Shown here: piece after piece, positions 1 through 9,420 of the stretch | Numbering within the stretch: position 1 is the first letter of the stretch | How the letters are laid out: every line of letters starts with the position of its first letter | NCBI GenBank assembly: GCA_049999805.1 | Contig: JBNGIO010006279.1 | Coordinates: 311,612 to 375,611 of the forward strand | Direction: 5' to 3' | Origin: Folioceros fuciformis | Taxonomy: Eukaryota > Anthocerotophyta > Anthocerotopsida > Anthocerotales | Length of the DNA stretch: 64,000 nt | Notes under the pieces: generated by a model | Seen by the model: only the letters and a program-made list of their open reading frames with translations | Told to the model about the DNA's origin: nothing | Databases searched by the model: none | Position numbers and translations under genes: made by a program

Positions 1-435
1 CATGGAAGCTCTAAAAGCTATCATTTCCAAAAAGTTTTATGCACAAGGAAATAAATTATTTATTTAAATTTAAAAAATAAAAGTCCTTAGTGTTTTCCCT
101 AGAGGATAGTGCATTTTGTTTAGGTGAAGGGCAGCATGTTTTGCTTATTTCCAAGAGACTCATTTTTGTGTTGCCAAGAATCACTTAGGCTCTATGTATG
201 TTGATATTGTCCAATTGTTGGAGCTAGGTGTTGAGTCCCATAATTTGAGTTGCAAGGCATGTGTAATGCATTGGCTGTGATTTATGTGCTTAAGCGGAGG
301 CAGAATTTGAGGTTACGACTACACTTCCTAGTTGTGGCCTTTGATAGGAAATGTAGCCTTTGAGAATTGCATAGGTAAAAGGAAGACCGACATTCCAACA
401 CCCCAACAAATTGGTCTAGCTGCAAGGTTCCTACA
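1..435. other. AT-rich flank, no gene seen
   Basis: AT-rich sequence at the window edge with no open frame of note. It lies directly upstream of the Gag-like remnant and may be more of the same retroelement, but I see no recognisable LTR end or primer-binding site. Confidence 0.4.
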
Positions 436-767
436 TTGGATTGGGTCCACATGGTGGTTGCATTAACAATCACAGTGCAAATTGGGGTGGAGCACGACTT
501 CTCAAATCTTTTGAATTTCCGGCTTGCCAGCAAGGCAACATTTAAGCCTAGAGAAGTAAGGCAACATTTAAGCCTAGAGAAGCAGAGAGACAAGCTTGCA
601 AGACTCATTCAAAGCCAAGGAGTGGCTAAGTATGTCAAGGAATTCCAAGATCTCATGTTGGTGATTGTGGAGATAAGTTAATCGGAGATGCAAGATAAAT
701 ACGTGGAAGGTTTGAAGTTTGCCATTTGGAAGGAGGTTGCTATGCGTGATTGCTACACCTTACAAGA

Positions 768-1127
768 GGCTATGGTAGTTGCTTCTTGGGTTGCTACACC
801 TTACAGGAGGCTATGGGAGGCTATGGTAGTTGCTTCTTGGGTTGCTACACCTTACAGGAGGCTATGGTAGTTGCTTCTTGGGTTGCTACACCTTACAGGA
901 GGCTATGGTAGTTGCTTCTTGGGTTGCTACACCTTACAGGAGGCTATGGTAGTTGCTTCTTGGGTTGCTACACCTTACAGGAGGCNNNNNNNNNNNNNNN
1001 NNNNNNNNNNNNNNNNNNNNNNNNNNNNNNNNNNNNNNNNNNNNNNNNNNNNNNNNNNNNNNNNNNNNNNNNNNNNNNNNNNNNNGTTGCTACACCTTAC
1101 AGGAGGCTATGGTAGTTGCTTCTTGGG
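768..1127 (+). repeat. 41-bp tandem repeat within Gag remnant
   Basis: At least five copies of a 41-bp unit (core 'gttgctacaccttacaggag' plus 21 more bases) run up to the gap at 986 and resume after it at 1086. The first copy carries about 10 extra bases (near 810-820). The unit derives from Gag codons: the left end still reads 'attgctacaccttacaagag' and the right end exits into 'gcttcttgggctgacacg'. Because 41 is not a multiple of three, each copy shifts the reading frame. The true copy number is unknown because the gap lies inside the array. Confidence 0.95.
986..1085. other. assembly gap (100 N)
   Basis: A run of 100 N, a standard placeholder length, inside the 41-bp tandem array. Collapsed repeat copies are the likely cause. 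Confidence 1.
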
Positions 1128-1249
1128 CTGACACGCTACTTTCTAGAGGCCCACTTCAACCATGGACGAGGTGGAGGGGTGATGATGCTAATGCCCCAAA
1201 TACAACTACAACTGGTCTTGTCCCAACGAAGTTGAGCCGCATCCAACAA

Positions 1250-1337
1250 TTTAGGGGGTAGTATTGCATATGCAATGAGTAGGGACACTAGTGTTTAGGG
1301 GGTAGTATTGCGCATGCAATGAGTAGGGACACTAGTG
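1250..1337 (+). repeat. 44-bp direct repeat, two copies
   Basis: Copies at 1250-1293 and 1294-1337 begin 'tttagggggtagtattgc' and differ by two bases (cata versus cgca). Each contains the small palindrome 'gcatatgc' or 'gcgcatgc'. It lies just downstream of the Gag remnant. Confidence 0.95.
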
Positions 1338-2236
1338 CCTAGTAGCTGCCCATGACTGGGAGCAATGTGCCCAATACATGAACGTGGGATTTAAGGGGGA
1401 AGGAATAATTCAACTGGGAGAGCTACTATAACTAGAGTTGTTGAGCTACCTTACTTGTGGAGGTTAATATATTAAATTAATAATAAATAATTAATCAATT
1501 ATTATATATTTTATATTATATCTTATTTTTAATTTTAGGTGGATGGATTCATTTGATTTGCTTTCATAGGGAAGCTGACCTCCTCCTTTCCTTGTGCACG
1601 TCCTTCCCCTCTTCTCGCAAGAAGCTCATGTTAAGGTCCATGTCTAAAAAATTTCATCCTATAAATTGAATTAAAAATATTTTTAAATCTAAATAAATAA
1701 TCTGATTTGATGTAAATGAATGTTTTAGAAATGATAGCGTGTACCTAATGTACCCGGAAAAACAAAACTCTGCCGATTCTTGAGGGAGAAGAAGCATAGG
1801 AACGGAGACCAAACAATTAAAAAACATTAAAGTGTAAATTAAATTAAATTGTACGTAACTGCTGTATGCGAAGCTTGTTGAGTGGTGGAAGCAAAGATCC
1901 TTTACCTCTGCTGTCCCTGGGATACTCGTGTCGCAAACATGCTGTCATTGCCAAATCGATGGGCCGCATTCCGTGATCGGCAGCCAGGTTGGGGCCAGTG
2001 TGAGGACCAGGGCTATGAAGGTGCTTGTCCAGCTGAGCCTGCGGACATCAGGTATCTGACGCAGGGAAGAAGGCCAGCGTCTGGGCTGCGCGCCACAGAT
2101 TTCTTGAATCTGGCCTGAATTTTGCAGGATTAGGTCATCGCATTGTGGAGAATCGGTAGGGAAGGGAGCAAGGCGCAGGCGGGAGCAGGCGCCAGGCGGA
2201 GGCTCTTTTAGGTTTGCCGGCTCATGATTGTCGGCA
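1338..2236. other. intergenic, upstream region of LETM1-like gene
   Basis: Contains a strongly AT-rich stretch (about 1450-1530 and 1660-1700) that may end the retroelement-derived DNA. From about 1880 it becomes GC-rich, which suits the promoter and 5' UTR of the gene at 2237. I see no convincing gene. Confidence 0.5.
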
Positions 2237-4609
2237 ATGGCATTCAGGGGGCTAGGATCGCAGTCCTGTAGACGGATTATCAGACGGCCTCGTCAATCCT
2301 TCTCCTCCTGCCACTCAGATGTGTTTGCTTTCACCGGATCCGTTCCAGGTGCAGCCGAGGAGGCTGCTGCCGTGTCGGGTTCCCACGTGCTGGAATCGGT
2401 GTTTCAGCGCACACTCTCGCGGCGGGTCATTTGGGGGTCGCATTGCGGATCTGCATTGTCTGACGGCGGGTCCAGGGAGAAGCACAGCCAGGTGGAGGAG
2501 GATGCGGCTGGTAAGTTCGTGAGGAACTTGGACAGGGGATTTGGTTTTGCGGGAGAAGGGTATGGAGCCTGTAGGAGCTTCCCTGTTGCGGAGGGGTTGG
2601 GATCTGCCAGGTTCGGTGGGAACATGAGGTGGTTTTCGTCTCCGACAAGAGTGTATGATCAAGCCCTCCAAACGGCGGTCTCGCATGCCACTGCAGCAGG
2701 CTATAAAGATGAGGAGGAAAAGGATGTGCCTAAAGTTCGGAAGGCAGAGGCGTCAGCTGAAGAGTGTGACCAAGCCGTGGTCGGGCTCACTTCTGCATCT
2801 GCCAAGGCCAAAATGAAGCAATCTCAGGAGCCTCCTAAGAAGACCGACACTGGATTTGCGCGGAAGTTCTGGAACATGATTCTTGGGATCGGCCCTGCGC
2901 TGAGAGCAGTCGCGTCCATGAGCAGACAGGACTGGGCGATCAAAATCTCGGGGTGGAGGAAAGCTTTCTGGGCGGAAATGCAGCATTACTGGGTGGGAAC
3001 CAAGCTGCTTTGGGCGGATGTGAGGATTTGCGTGCGCCTTCTTTCAAAGTTGGCTGCCGGGAAGAGCCTCTCCCGCCGAGAGAGGCAGCAGCTAACCCGT
3101 ACCACGGCAGACATCTTTCGGCTCGTGCCTTTTGCTGTTTTTATTATTGTCCCGTTTATGGAGCTTTTACTTCCCGTGTTTCTGAAATTGTTTCCAAATA
3201 TGCTGCCATCGACATTCCAAGACAAGATGAAGGAGCAGGAGGAACTGAAGAAGAGGCTGAATGCCAGGATACAGTATGCCAAGTTCCTGCAAGAGACTGT
3301 AGGGGAAATGGCAAAGGAGCTGAAAACGTCAAGAACTGGGGACCTGCAAAGGTCTGCCAAGGACTTGGATGAGTTCATGAGCAAAGTAAGGAAGGGAGTT
3401 GACGTGAAGAATGAAGAGATTTTAGGTTTCGCCAAGTTGTTCAATGATGAACTGACGTTGGACAACATCAGCAGGCCTCGACTTGTGAGCATGTGCAAGT
3501 ACATGGGCATACAACCTTATGGAACGGATGCTTACCTTCGCTTCAGTCTGCGCACTAAGCTTTCCGGGATCAAGGCAGATGACAGAATGATTCAGCAGGA
3601 AGGGGTGGAGTCGCTGTCAGAGTCAGAACTTAGGGCTGCCTGCAGGGACAGAGGAATGCTGGGCCTGGTTTCTGTTTCTGAGATGCGACAACAGCTACGA
3701 GACTGGCTGGACCTATCTTTGAATCACTCTGTTCCTTCATCTCTACTCATTCTCTCAAGGTCCTTCGTAGTTACAGGAAGGATAAGCCGTGAGGATGCCA
3801 TTGAAGCAGCACTGTCCTCTCTCCCTGAGGAGGTGGTTGGCTCCGTGCAAGCCACGGTTCCCAGTGAGGATGCTTTGGCTGATGCCAAGCGCAAGCTGGA
3901 ATTATTGCATGAACAAGAGAAGCTCATCAAAGAAGAGGCGGCAAAGGAGTTAGAGCAGCAGAAGCACCTGAAACCAGAGGTCAGTGAGCGTCTGCGGCAA
4001 GAGGTTGATGTCACGAGTGCAAAGGATGCTCGGGAAAAGGCGAAGCTTAAAGCTGAAGAGAAGCAGGAGCAGTTGTGCAAGATCAGTAGTGCCCTTGCTG
4101 TACTGGCTTCGGCATCCTCTGTGAGCAAGGAGCGTGCAGACTTCTTGAACCTGGTCAACAAAGAGATTCAGCTGTACAACAGCATGGTGGAGAAGGAAGG
4201 TACGAAAGATGAGGAGGATGCTCGGAGAGCTTATCATGCTGCCAGAGAGGACAGTGACCATGCAGCTGAAGTTGCATCTGGCTCCAAGGTGTCGGCTGCC
4301 CTTGTTAGTCGAATTGATGCTATGCTTCACAAACTAGAGAAGGACTTGGACGAAGTTGATGCCAAGATCGGCGATCGGTGGCGAATACTTGATAGGGATT
4401 CTGACGGGAAGGTGACTCCAGAAGAAGTTGCAACAGCTGCCATGTTTTTGAAGGACACCCTGGGTCAGGAGCCAGTACAAGAGCTTATCAGCAATCTGGC
4501 CAAAGATCCGGAGGGTAAGATCCTGGTCGAGGACATCGTGAAGCTGGGTGCTGCTGCGGATTTGAAGGACGTGGCCGAAGATGAAAAGCTGCGGCACCAC
4601 TTCTCGTAG
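2237..4609 (+). CDS. LETM1: LETM1-like mitochondrial inner-membrane protein with EF-hand
   Basis: A 790-residue single-exon protein. LETM1 proteins sit in the mitochondrial inner membrane and support K+/H+ (or Ca2+/H+) exchange and matrix volume control. The first ATG is at 2237; a TGA at 2225 closes the frame upstream. The N-terminus is Arg/Ser-rich and poor in acidic residues, like a mitochondrial presequence. A hydrophobic segment near residues 295-320 ('FRLVPFAVFIIVPFMELLLP') follows the basic 'SRRERQQLTRTTADIFRLVP' stretch typical of LETM1, and the ribosome-binding-like LETM1 domain follows it. Long charged coiled-coil segments (about 530-700) lead to an EF-hand loop 'DRDSDGKVTPEE' close to the C-terminus. 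Lack of introns is notable among neighbours with 5-22 exons. Family call is firm; transport activity is inferred from family. Confidence 0.92.
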   Translation: MAFRGLGSQSCRRIIRRPRQSFSSCHSDVFAFTGSVPGAAEEAAAVSGSHVLESVFQRTLSRRVIWGSHCGSALSDGGSREKHSQVEEDAAGKFVRNLDRGFGFAGEGYGACRSFPVAEGLGSARFGGNMRWFSSPTRVYDQALQTAVSHATAAGYKDEEEKDVPKVRKAEASAEECDQAVVGLTSASAKAKMKQSQEPPKKTDTGFARKFWNMILGIGPALRAVASMSRQDWAIKISGWRKAFWAEMQHYWVGTKLLWADVRICVRLLSKLAAGKSLSRRERQQLTRTTADIFRLVPFAVFIIVPFMELLLPVFLKLFPNMLPSTFQDKMKEQEELKKRLNARIQYAKFLQETVGEMAKELKTSRTGDLQRSAKDLDEFMSKVRKGVDVKNEEILGFAKLFNDELTLDNISRPRLVSMCKYMGIQPYGTDAYLRFSLRTKLSGIKADDRMIQQEGVESLSESELRAACRDRGMLGLVSVSEMRQQLRDWLDLSLNHSVPSSLLILSRSFVVTGRISREDAIEAALSSLPEEVVGSVQATVPSEDALADAKRKLELLHEQEKLIKEEAAKELEQQKHLKPEVSERLRQEVDVTSAKDAREKAKLKAEEKQEQLCKISSALAVLASASSVSKERADFLNLVNKEIQLYNSMVEKEGTKDEEDARRAYHAAREDSDHAAEVASGSKVSAALVSRIDAMLHKLEKDLDEVDAKIGDRWRILDRDSDGKVTPEEVATAAMFLKDTLGQEPVQELISNLAKDPEGKILVEDIVKLGAAADLKDVAEDEKLRHHFS

Positions 4610-4910
4610 GTTTATCACTTCATTTGTGACAATTGTGTTGCGAGCTCTGTGCATCCTGCTCCAATTATTACGGACACTATCTCACGGGTTATCCGCACGT
4701 CAATTGTATTACAAACATTGAGGTCCAGGACTCGAACGTGATCATGAGGATTGGCACGCAGTCAGTATAGCCCAAAACTCTACCCGTTCGGCGCCCCTCA
4801 TGGCTATAAAACCGGGCAAATGCACTCACATCGATGGCCTTCATGTGAGTGCGACGATTTGGACTGAGACGCAACGCCAAAACGCGAACGCCCTCCTACG
4901 ATCCTCCAAC
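4610..4910. other. short convergent intergenic region
   Basis: About 300 bp between the 3' ends of the LETM1-like gene and the kinase gene. I see no gene. A B-box-like 'ggactcgaac' near 4730 does not fold into a good tRNA. Confidence 0.5.
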
Positions 4911-6710
4911 CTATGTGGGGAACAACAACAAGCCTAGCAAGGTTGTTGTCAGAGGAACAGTGACGTTGTCGTCGTACTTCGTCGTTAACGGAAGGGATTC
5001 AACGACAGTCGCCGCAAGAGCGATAGCAGCCACCTTGGGGAGGGCCTCAACCACGTCCAATTGGAAAAAGCCCAAGGCGGAGAAATACCACAGGAACCTG
5101 GGAAACAAACATGTGGTGAGGTGAATAGTCGGAGTGAGTTGAAGAAACAAGTACTTCTCTTCACCTGCAGCAGAAATGGTCGTCATCCAGCCAAGGATTT
5201 CCACACATACCCCACAGAAACCAAGAAGCCGAAAGAGCACATTGCCCAGCTTCCAGCCCAGCTTTTATCTGCGTTGTATGGAAGCTTGAGTCCCCCGTAT
5301 CGTCGACCCACTATGTCTGCAACACCTGCAGGATTGGACGCAGGTCACACATGTAAACCAACGGAGATGGAGAGCATGGGTGCATGCAGAAAGCGCAGTT
5401 GAGGATCCACGCATGTTACCATCCCCGCCGCACATCATTGCCAGGGAAATCACGCCGATGGGAGAGTCTCTCCAAAATAAGATGGTGCTGACCATCAGGA
5501 CGATCAGGTAGTAGAGAGGACCCCGCAGCAGTTCTCTGCACCCAAGAACATCCACCTCCACTCAGTGCCTGACCTGCTGGGCAAAGAATAGTTAGGAATA
5601 ACGGAGCTTTCTCTGCTCCACTTGGCCAAGGCGTGCAAGGGCATGCGAGCTCATATTGCCCAGAGACTTACTTGGGGTCCCCTTCTCGGCTCATGGAGGT
5701 TACAAGGCTCTCATTTGCTTGAATTCCGACGGCGGCGGTGATGCATCTCACAATGTTGAGAAGGGGGACCAGTGCCGCCGTGTACCGAGCTCCTGGAGAC
5801 AAACTAGTAGAGACGAAGCACAGATTGTGTGAGGCCAAGTACAAGTTCGTCCCTTCTGGCGAAAGAGCGACTACAACAACCATGGCATGATGAGAACAGA
5901 ACCTGAAGAGAGGCCAACATGCCAAGTACAGGAGACCGGATGAGATGTGCACCAATTTTCTGCTCAACTTCTGTCACACAGCCAGCAACTGTCTCAGACC
6001 ATGCCCACATGCACTGACTTAGAGACACGGCTGGCGCCTGATAACCTCAAACCACCACCCGCACGTACTCGCTCAACGATCTTCCGCTGGCCAAGGAATC
6101 CGAAGATCTTCACCCACACCACCGCTCCCACTAGAACCAGCCCCATAGCGCCTAAGTCGTGCGGCACGTTGAAGAAGTGAAAATGCGGCTCCGCGGACAC
6201 TATCTCCCGCCACTCCTGCTGCACTGAGGCCTGATGCCCGCTGCTGCACTGTGGCCTGGCCACACGTCCCGTCCCAAGAACCCACCAATCGCCGGCTCTC
6301 CCCTTCTTCCATCTCGCTGTATGGAATTGTCCTCCAGCCAAAGCTACCAAGCTCCTGGATTGGCGCCAGCTGCTCCCATTACCCCGGAGCGCACAATCTT
6401 CCACTCCACACAGCTCCGCGAGCTCAGCCCTGCAGCATTCCGCGCAGCCCAGGGCAGGAGAATGGACCCAACCCCACCGGCGGAAAGTGGTGGATGCTTT
6501 GGGGAGCTCCGAGAGCACCCACCACTGAGGCACAACAGCTCGTAACCGGGTATGAAGCACATGTCGTTGCAGGAGAGGTACAGTAACAGATTTCAAGAAC
6601 TGCTGCCCACACGACCAGCACGAGAGACTAGGAAGAGGCACAGCGTAGTGGCGCATCTCGCGCTGAGGAGACGGCAAGGAGATGCGTTTGGAGGCCAGGA
6701 AGCCCGCCAT
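4911..6710 (-). CDS. phytol/farnesol kinase (VTE5/FOLK family), plastid
   Basis: Exons on the minus strand, in coding order: 6710-6069, 5970-5903, 5803-5672, 5535-5420, 5325-5211, 5097-4911. The phases join exactly and give 419 residues. The product phosphorylates phytol or farnesol using a nucleotide triphosphate and feeds prenyl-alcohol salvage, hence tocopherol synthesis or isoprenoid recycling. Family landmarks in order: 'KLSRKLVHISSGLLYLACWP', 'SREGDPKELLRGPLYY', 'FWRDSPIGVISLAMMCGGDG', 'VADIVGRRYGGLKLPYN' with 'KSWAGS', and the closing 'ATVVESLPLTTKYDDN' block. Several hydrophobic helices fit an integral membrane enzyme. The long exon 1 (about 150 residues before the first conserved helix) could be a plastid transit region, but its ATG at 6710 and its reading are the least certain part. 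VTE5 versus FOLK cannot be settled by eye. Confidence 0.88.
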
Positions 6711-6923
6711 AGCTACAGTTCGCTATTTGCATTCCTCTTATCCTTTGCTCATCCAGATCACCAATGGAGTACATAAAAATGCGTTGCATTTCATCCAAAT
6801 CTTGCTATCTCTCGGGACCGGTGCCCTGACCCGTGGCTCCAACAGCCAGTTCCATTTCCTCCTAACTTCTAACTCCGTGCAGTAAGTAAGAGCAGGACAC
6901 AATTTCTTTTCAAATTACGCAGA
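6711..6923. other. short spacer between two minus-strand genes
   Basis: About 210 bp between the start of the kinase gene and the stop of the release-factor gene, both on the minus strand. It should hold the kinase promoter and the release-factor 3' UTR. Nothing else is seen. Confidence 0.5.
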
Positions 6924-8836
6924 TCACACAATTTGCTGCAGAGATTGCCTTTCGGACTGGAGACTAAGGTTCTTCATCCTCAAGTAAGCTTTCATGAAGT
7001 CGTCCAGGTCTCCGTCCATGATGGCTTGCACGTCTGAAGTCTCTACCCCTGTTCGCAGATCCTTCACTAGCTTGTAGGGATGGAATACATAGTTTCTGAT
7101 TTGCTGGCCCCATTCTGCTTTCACAACGTCCCCCCTTATTTCTTTGATCTCTGTGGCTCTCTGCTCTTCTGCTATGACGAGGAGCTTTGCCTTCAAGTAC
7201 GCCAAAGCTTTAGCTTTGTTTTGCAGCTGGCTTCGCTCCTCTGAAAGGACGGAGCAGGCGTTCGGTTAGGTGGGGGTGGCCAGGTGTGCAAGGGTGGGAT
7301 ATGGAGGGTGGCGGTGAGCCAGAAACACAAACCTGTACAGCGCACTGAGATGCCGGTAGGAATGTGTGTGATCCGGACCGCAGTTTCGACTTTGTTCACG
7401 TTCTGCCCTCCTTTTCCTCCAGCTCTGGATGTGCTAATCTCCAGGTCTGTCTCAGGAATGTCTACTTTGAGAGACTCCTCCTCGATAAGAGGCATGACTT
7501 CCACTCCTGCAAAGCTTGTCTAGACAAGTGGCAATGAAGTCAGCATCGCAGGACTGCTTTCTCTGGTAGGTCTTCGATATGGAGAGAGTGCACCTGCCGC
7601 AGACCCTTAGCGTTGAAGGGAGACTGTCGAACAAGCCGATGAGTCCCTTTCTCGCTCGACAAGTAACCGTAAGCAAAGCGACCATCCAGCTCTAAGGTTG
7701 CAGACTTGATTCCAGCTTCTTCGCCCTCCGAGCTCTCGACTATCCTTGTTTTGAAGCCTTGCTTGTCCCCCCACCGTGTGTACATACGGAGGAGCATCTG
7801 TGCCCAATCCTGCACTGCAGCAAACGGGAAGGATTCAAGTTAGACACGATCCCAGTGTTGTCAAGGTCCTGCGTGCATCCAAGGCATTTGACCACATTCA
7901 CGCACATCAAGCAAGGAGAAGAAACATGAACAGAAACCTGGGCATCGGTCCCTCCTGCTCCAGCAGAGATGTATAGACGGGCTCCCTTCTTGTCATACTG
8001 ACCACATAGGAGCTTCGTTAGCTCATAACGATCAATGCCCGACCTCAGCCATTCTACTATTTCTGCTGCCTCTTCCAGGAGAGAAGCATCTGCGGCCTCC
8101 ACTTCGTCCAGGAGCTGCATGATCATTAGTGCATCGTCCATCTGCAAGGCCAAGGATATGTCTTCTTTCAGCGAGCAACCAACAGAGCAGACATCCACCG
8201 TGGTGTGACTGCGTGCTCACAAACATCTCACCTTGTTCCTGAAGGCTTTCAGTGTCCCAATATCATCCTTCAAGTCCCCAAGTGTTGACAGGAGCTGCTG
8301 CGCTTTGGTAGGGTCATCCCACAGACTTTCCTCGGCTGCTCGTTGCTCGAGGTCAGCTAAACTGGCTTCCTGCTGAGCTAGTCCAGATGACGCCAGGATG
8401 GCCTCCACTCGAGAAGCAGCATCTTCCACGTCTTTTCTGATGCTGTAAAATTCTGACCCACACGGAGGACAACATTTCAGCCCTTCATCAATCTATGTAG
8501 CTCTCAGCCTTACAGCAACAAGAGCAAAGTAAGGAGCTGACCTAGCTCACGTCCAGATCCTGTGGCTGTTTCCCCGGTTGCGGTTGCCCTGAGCCGACCA
8601 ATTCTATTTGGTCCATATCCATGGTTGCTGAATGTACAAGCTACAGCCACCACAGGCGTGGGGACTCTACCATTCCCATAAGTTAGTCTGTCAAAAGCCT
8701 CCACACATTGTTCGAGAATGCGTGGAACGTTTCTGCTGGTAATCACAGCGCCAGGATGAAATTGCAGTTGGAACACGACCGGGGAATATCTGCAGGGGGA
8801 AATATGAGCGCCCAGCACTGAAAAGGACCCCGACAT
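6924..8836 (-). CDS. PRFB: organellar peptide chain release factor 2 (PrfB type)
   Basis: Exons in coding order: 8836-8551, 8452-8232, 8141-7938, 7809-7594, 7519-7333, 7240-6924. All phases agree; 476 residues. It terminates translation at UGA/UAA codons in plastids (or mitochondria) by entering the ribosomal A site and triggering peptidyl-tRNA hydrolysis. Visible landmarks: the N-terminal helical domain '[17 protein letters not shown]' and '[15 protein letters not shown]', then '[20 protein letters not shown]', the codon-recognition block ending '[20 protein letters not shown]' with the RF2-type SPF motif, and the catalytic '[19 protein letters not shown]' with GGQ. The C-terminus '[20 protein letters not shown]' is RF2-specific. 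There is no programmed frameshift, unlike bacterial prfB. It closely resembles Arabidopsis PrfB1/HCF109 as I know it; plastid versus mitochondrial targeting is not decided. Exon 1 is the least conserved and its ATG is provisional. Confidence 0.94.
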
Positions 8837-9420
8837 GAGAACAATTTTGCAATTCTCACACTACGGTGACTGATCCCAGAGGACTGCGAGATCCAACAGT
8901 GTCCTTGAGAAAGATTGTATGAAACATCAGCTGAAACCCTAAGGGGAAAAAGTGGAAAGAGAGAACGGAGCTGTTGTGAGCGGCAATGTTCGATTGGTAG
9001 AGTGGACCACCAGTGGAGGGGACCACAGTCACCCGTCTGGACCTAGAGTCACAGTATATGTCTGTGAAGGGATGGCGTCTTCATTCACAGATTGCTTGTC
9101 CACAGCTGGCCACGAAGGGGGAGGAGGATTTCAAGGAGAACACCGTTTGCTCCCTTGGGTTATGACTGGCAATTCAGCAGCTGATGGCTCATGAGATGAT
9201 TATTTTGGTGCAGAATTCGTTCCACCGGAGAATTCATTGATTGGATGAGGATCTGTGAGAGCCCATCATAAGAAAATCTCATGAGCATTTGTTCAGTTGG
9301 CAATGTTAGCACCGTTTTCACTTCCTTCTCGCACAATTGCAGAATATGAGGCCAGCCAAATGAACAGGCACAAGTGATTTGCACAGGGGAAGCTACTGGG
9401 CAACCACCAGGGCAGGTGAA
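8837..9420. promoter_or_regulatory. divergent promoter region, PrfB / ABCD4-like
   Basis: A 584-bp interval between two divergent start codons (8836 minus, 9421 plus). It should contain both promoters and 5' UTRs. I do not see a clear TATA box or other named element, so this is inferred from gene orientation only. Confidence 0.45.

Larger units (their letters stand above)
436..1260 (+). pseudogene. Ty3-type retrotransposon Gag remnant
   Basis: Two adjacent short frames (436-681 and 688-870) and a continuation near 1100-1260 together read like the capsid part of a Ty3/gypsy Gag polyprotein. The signs are a run with 'KLARLIQSQGVAKYVKEFQ', then 'MQDKYVEGLKFAIWKEV', then 'YTLQEAMVVASWAD'. These correspond to the L.Q.gsv..Yv.eFq / f.eGL...i..eV / tl.eA pattern of retrotransposon Gag proteins. 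The frame is broken by a stop near 680, by a 41-bp tandem expansion and by an assembly gap (986-1085). No protease, reverse transcriptase or integrase is visible downstream, so this is a truncated relic. The family call rests on motif recognition, not on a search. Confidence 0.65.

Noticed and set aside
4725-4806. Possible minus-strand tRNA: B-box-like 'gttcgagtcc' and a 5-bp end stem in an 82-nt segment.
   Set aside because: The T stem has a mismatch, the acceptor stem stops at 5 bp, and no anticodon stem-loop can be drawn.
6710-8836. Kinase and release-factor genes as a co-transcribed unit.
   Set aside because: They are on the same strand but separated by a 213-bp spacer with separate exon sets, and the functions are unrelated; ordinary neighbouring plant genes.
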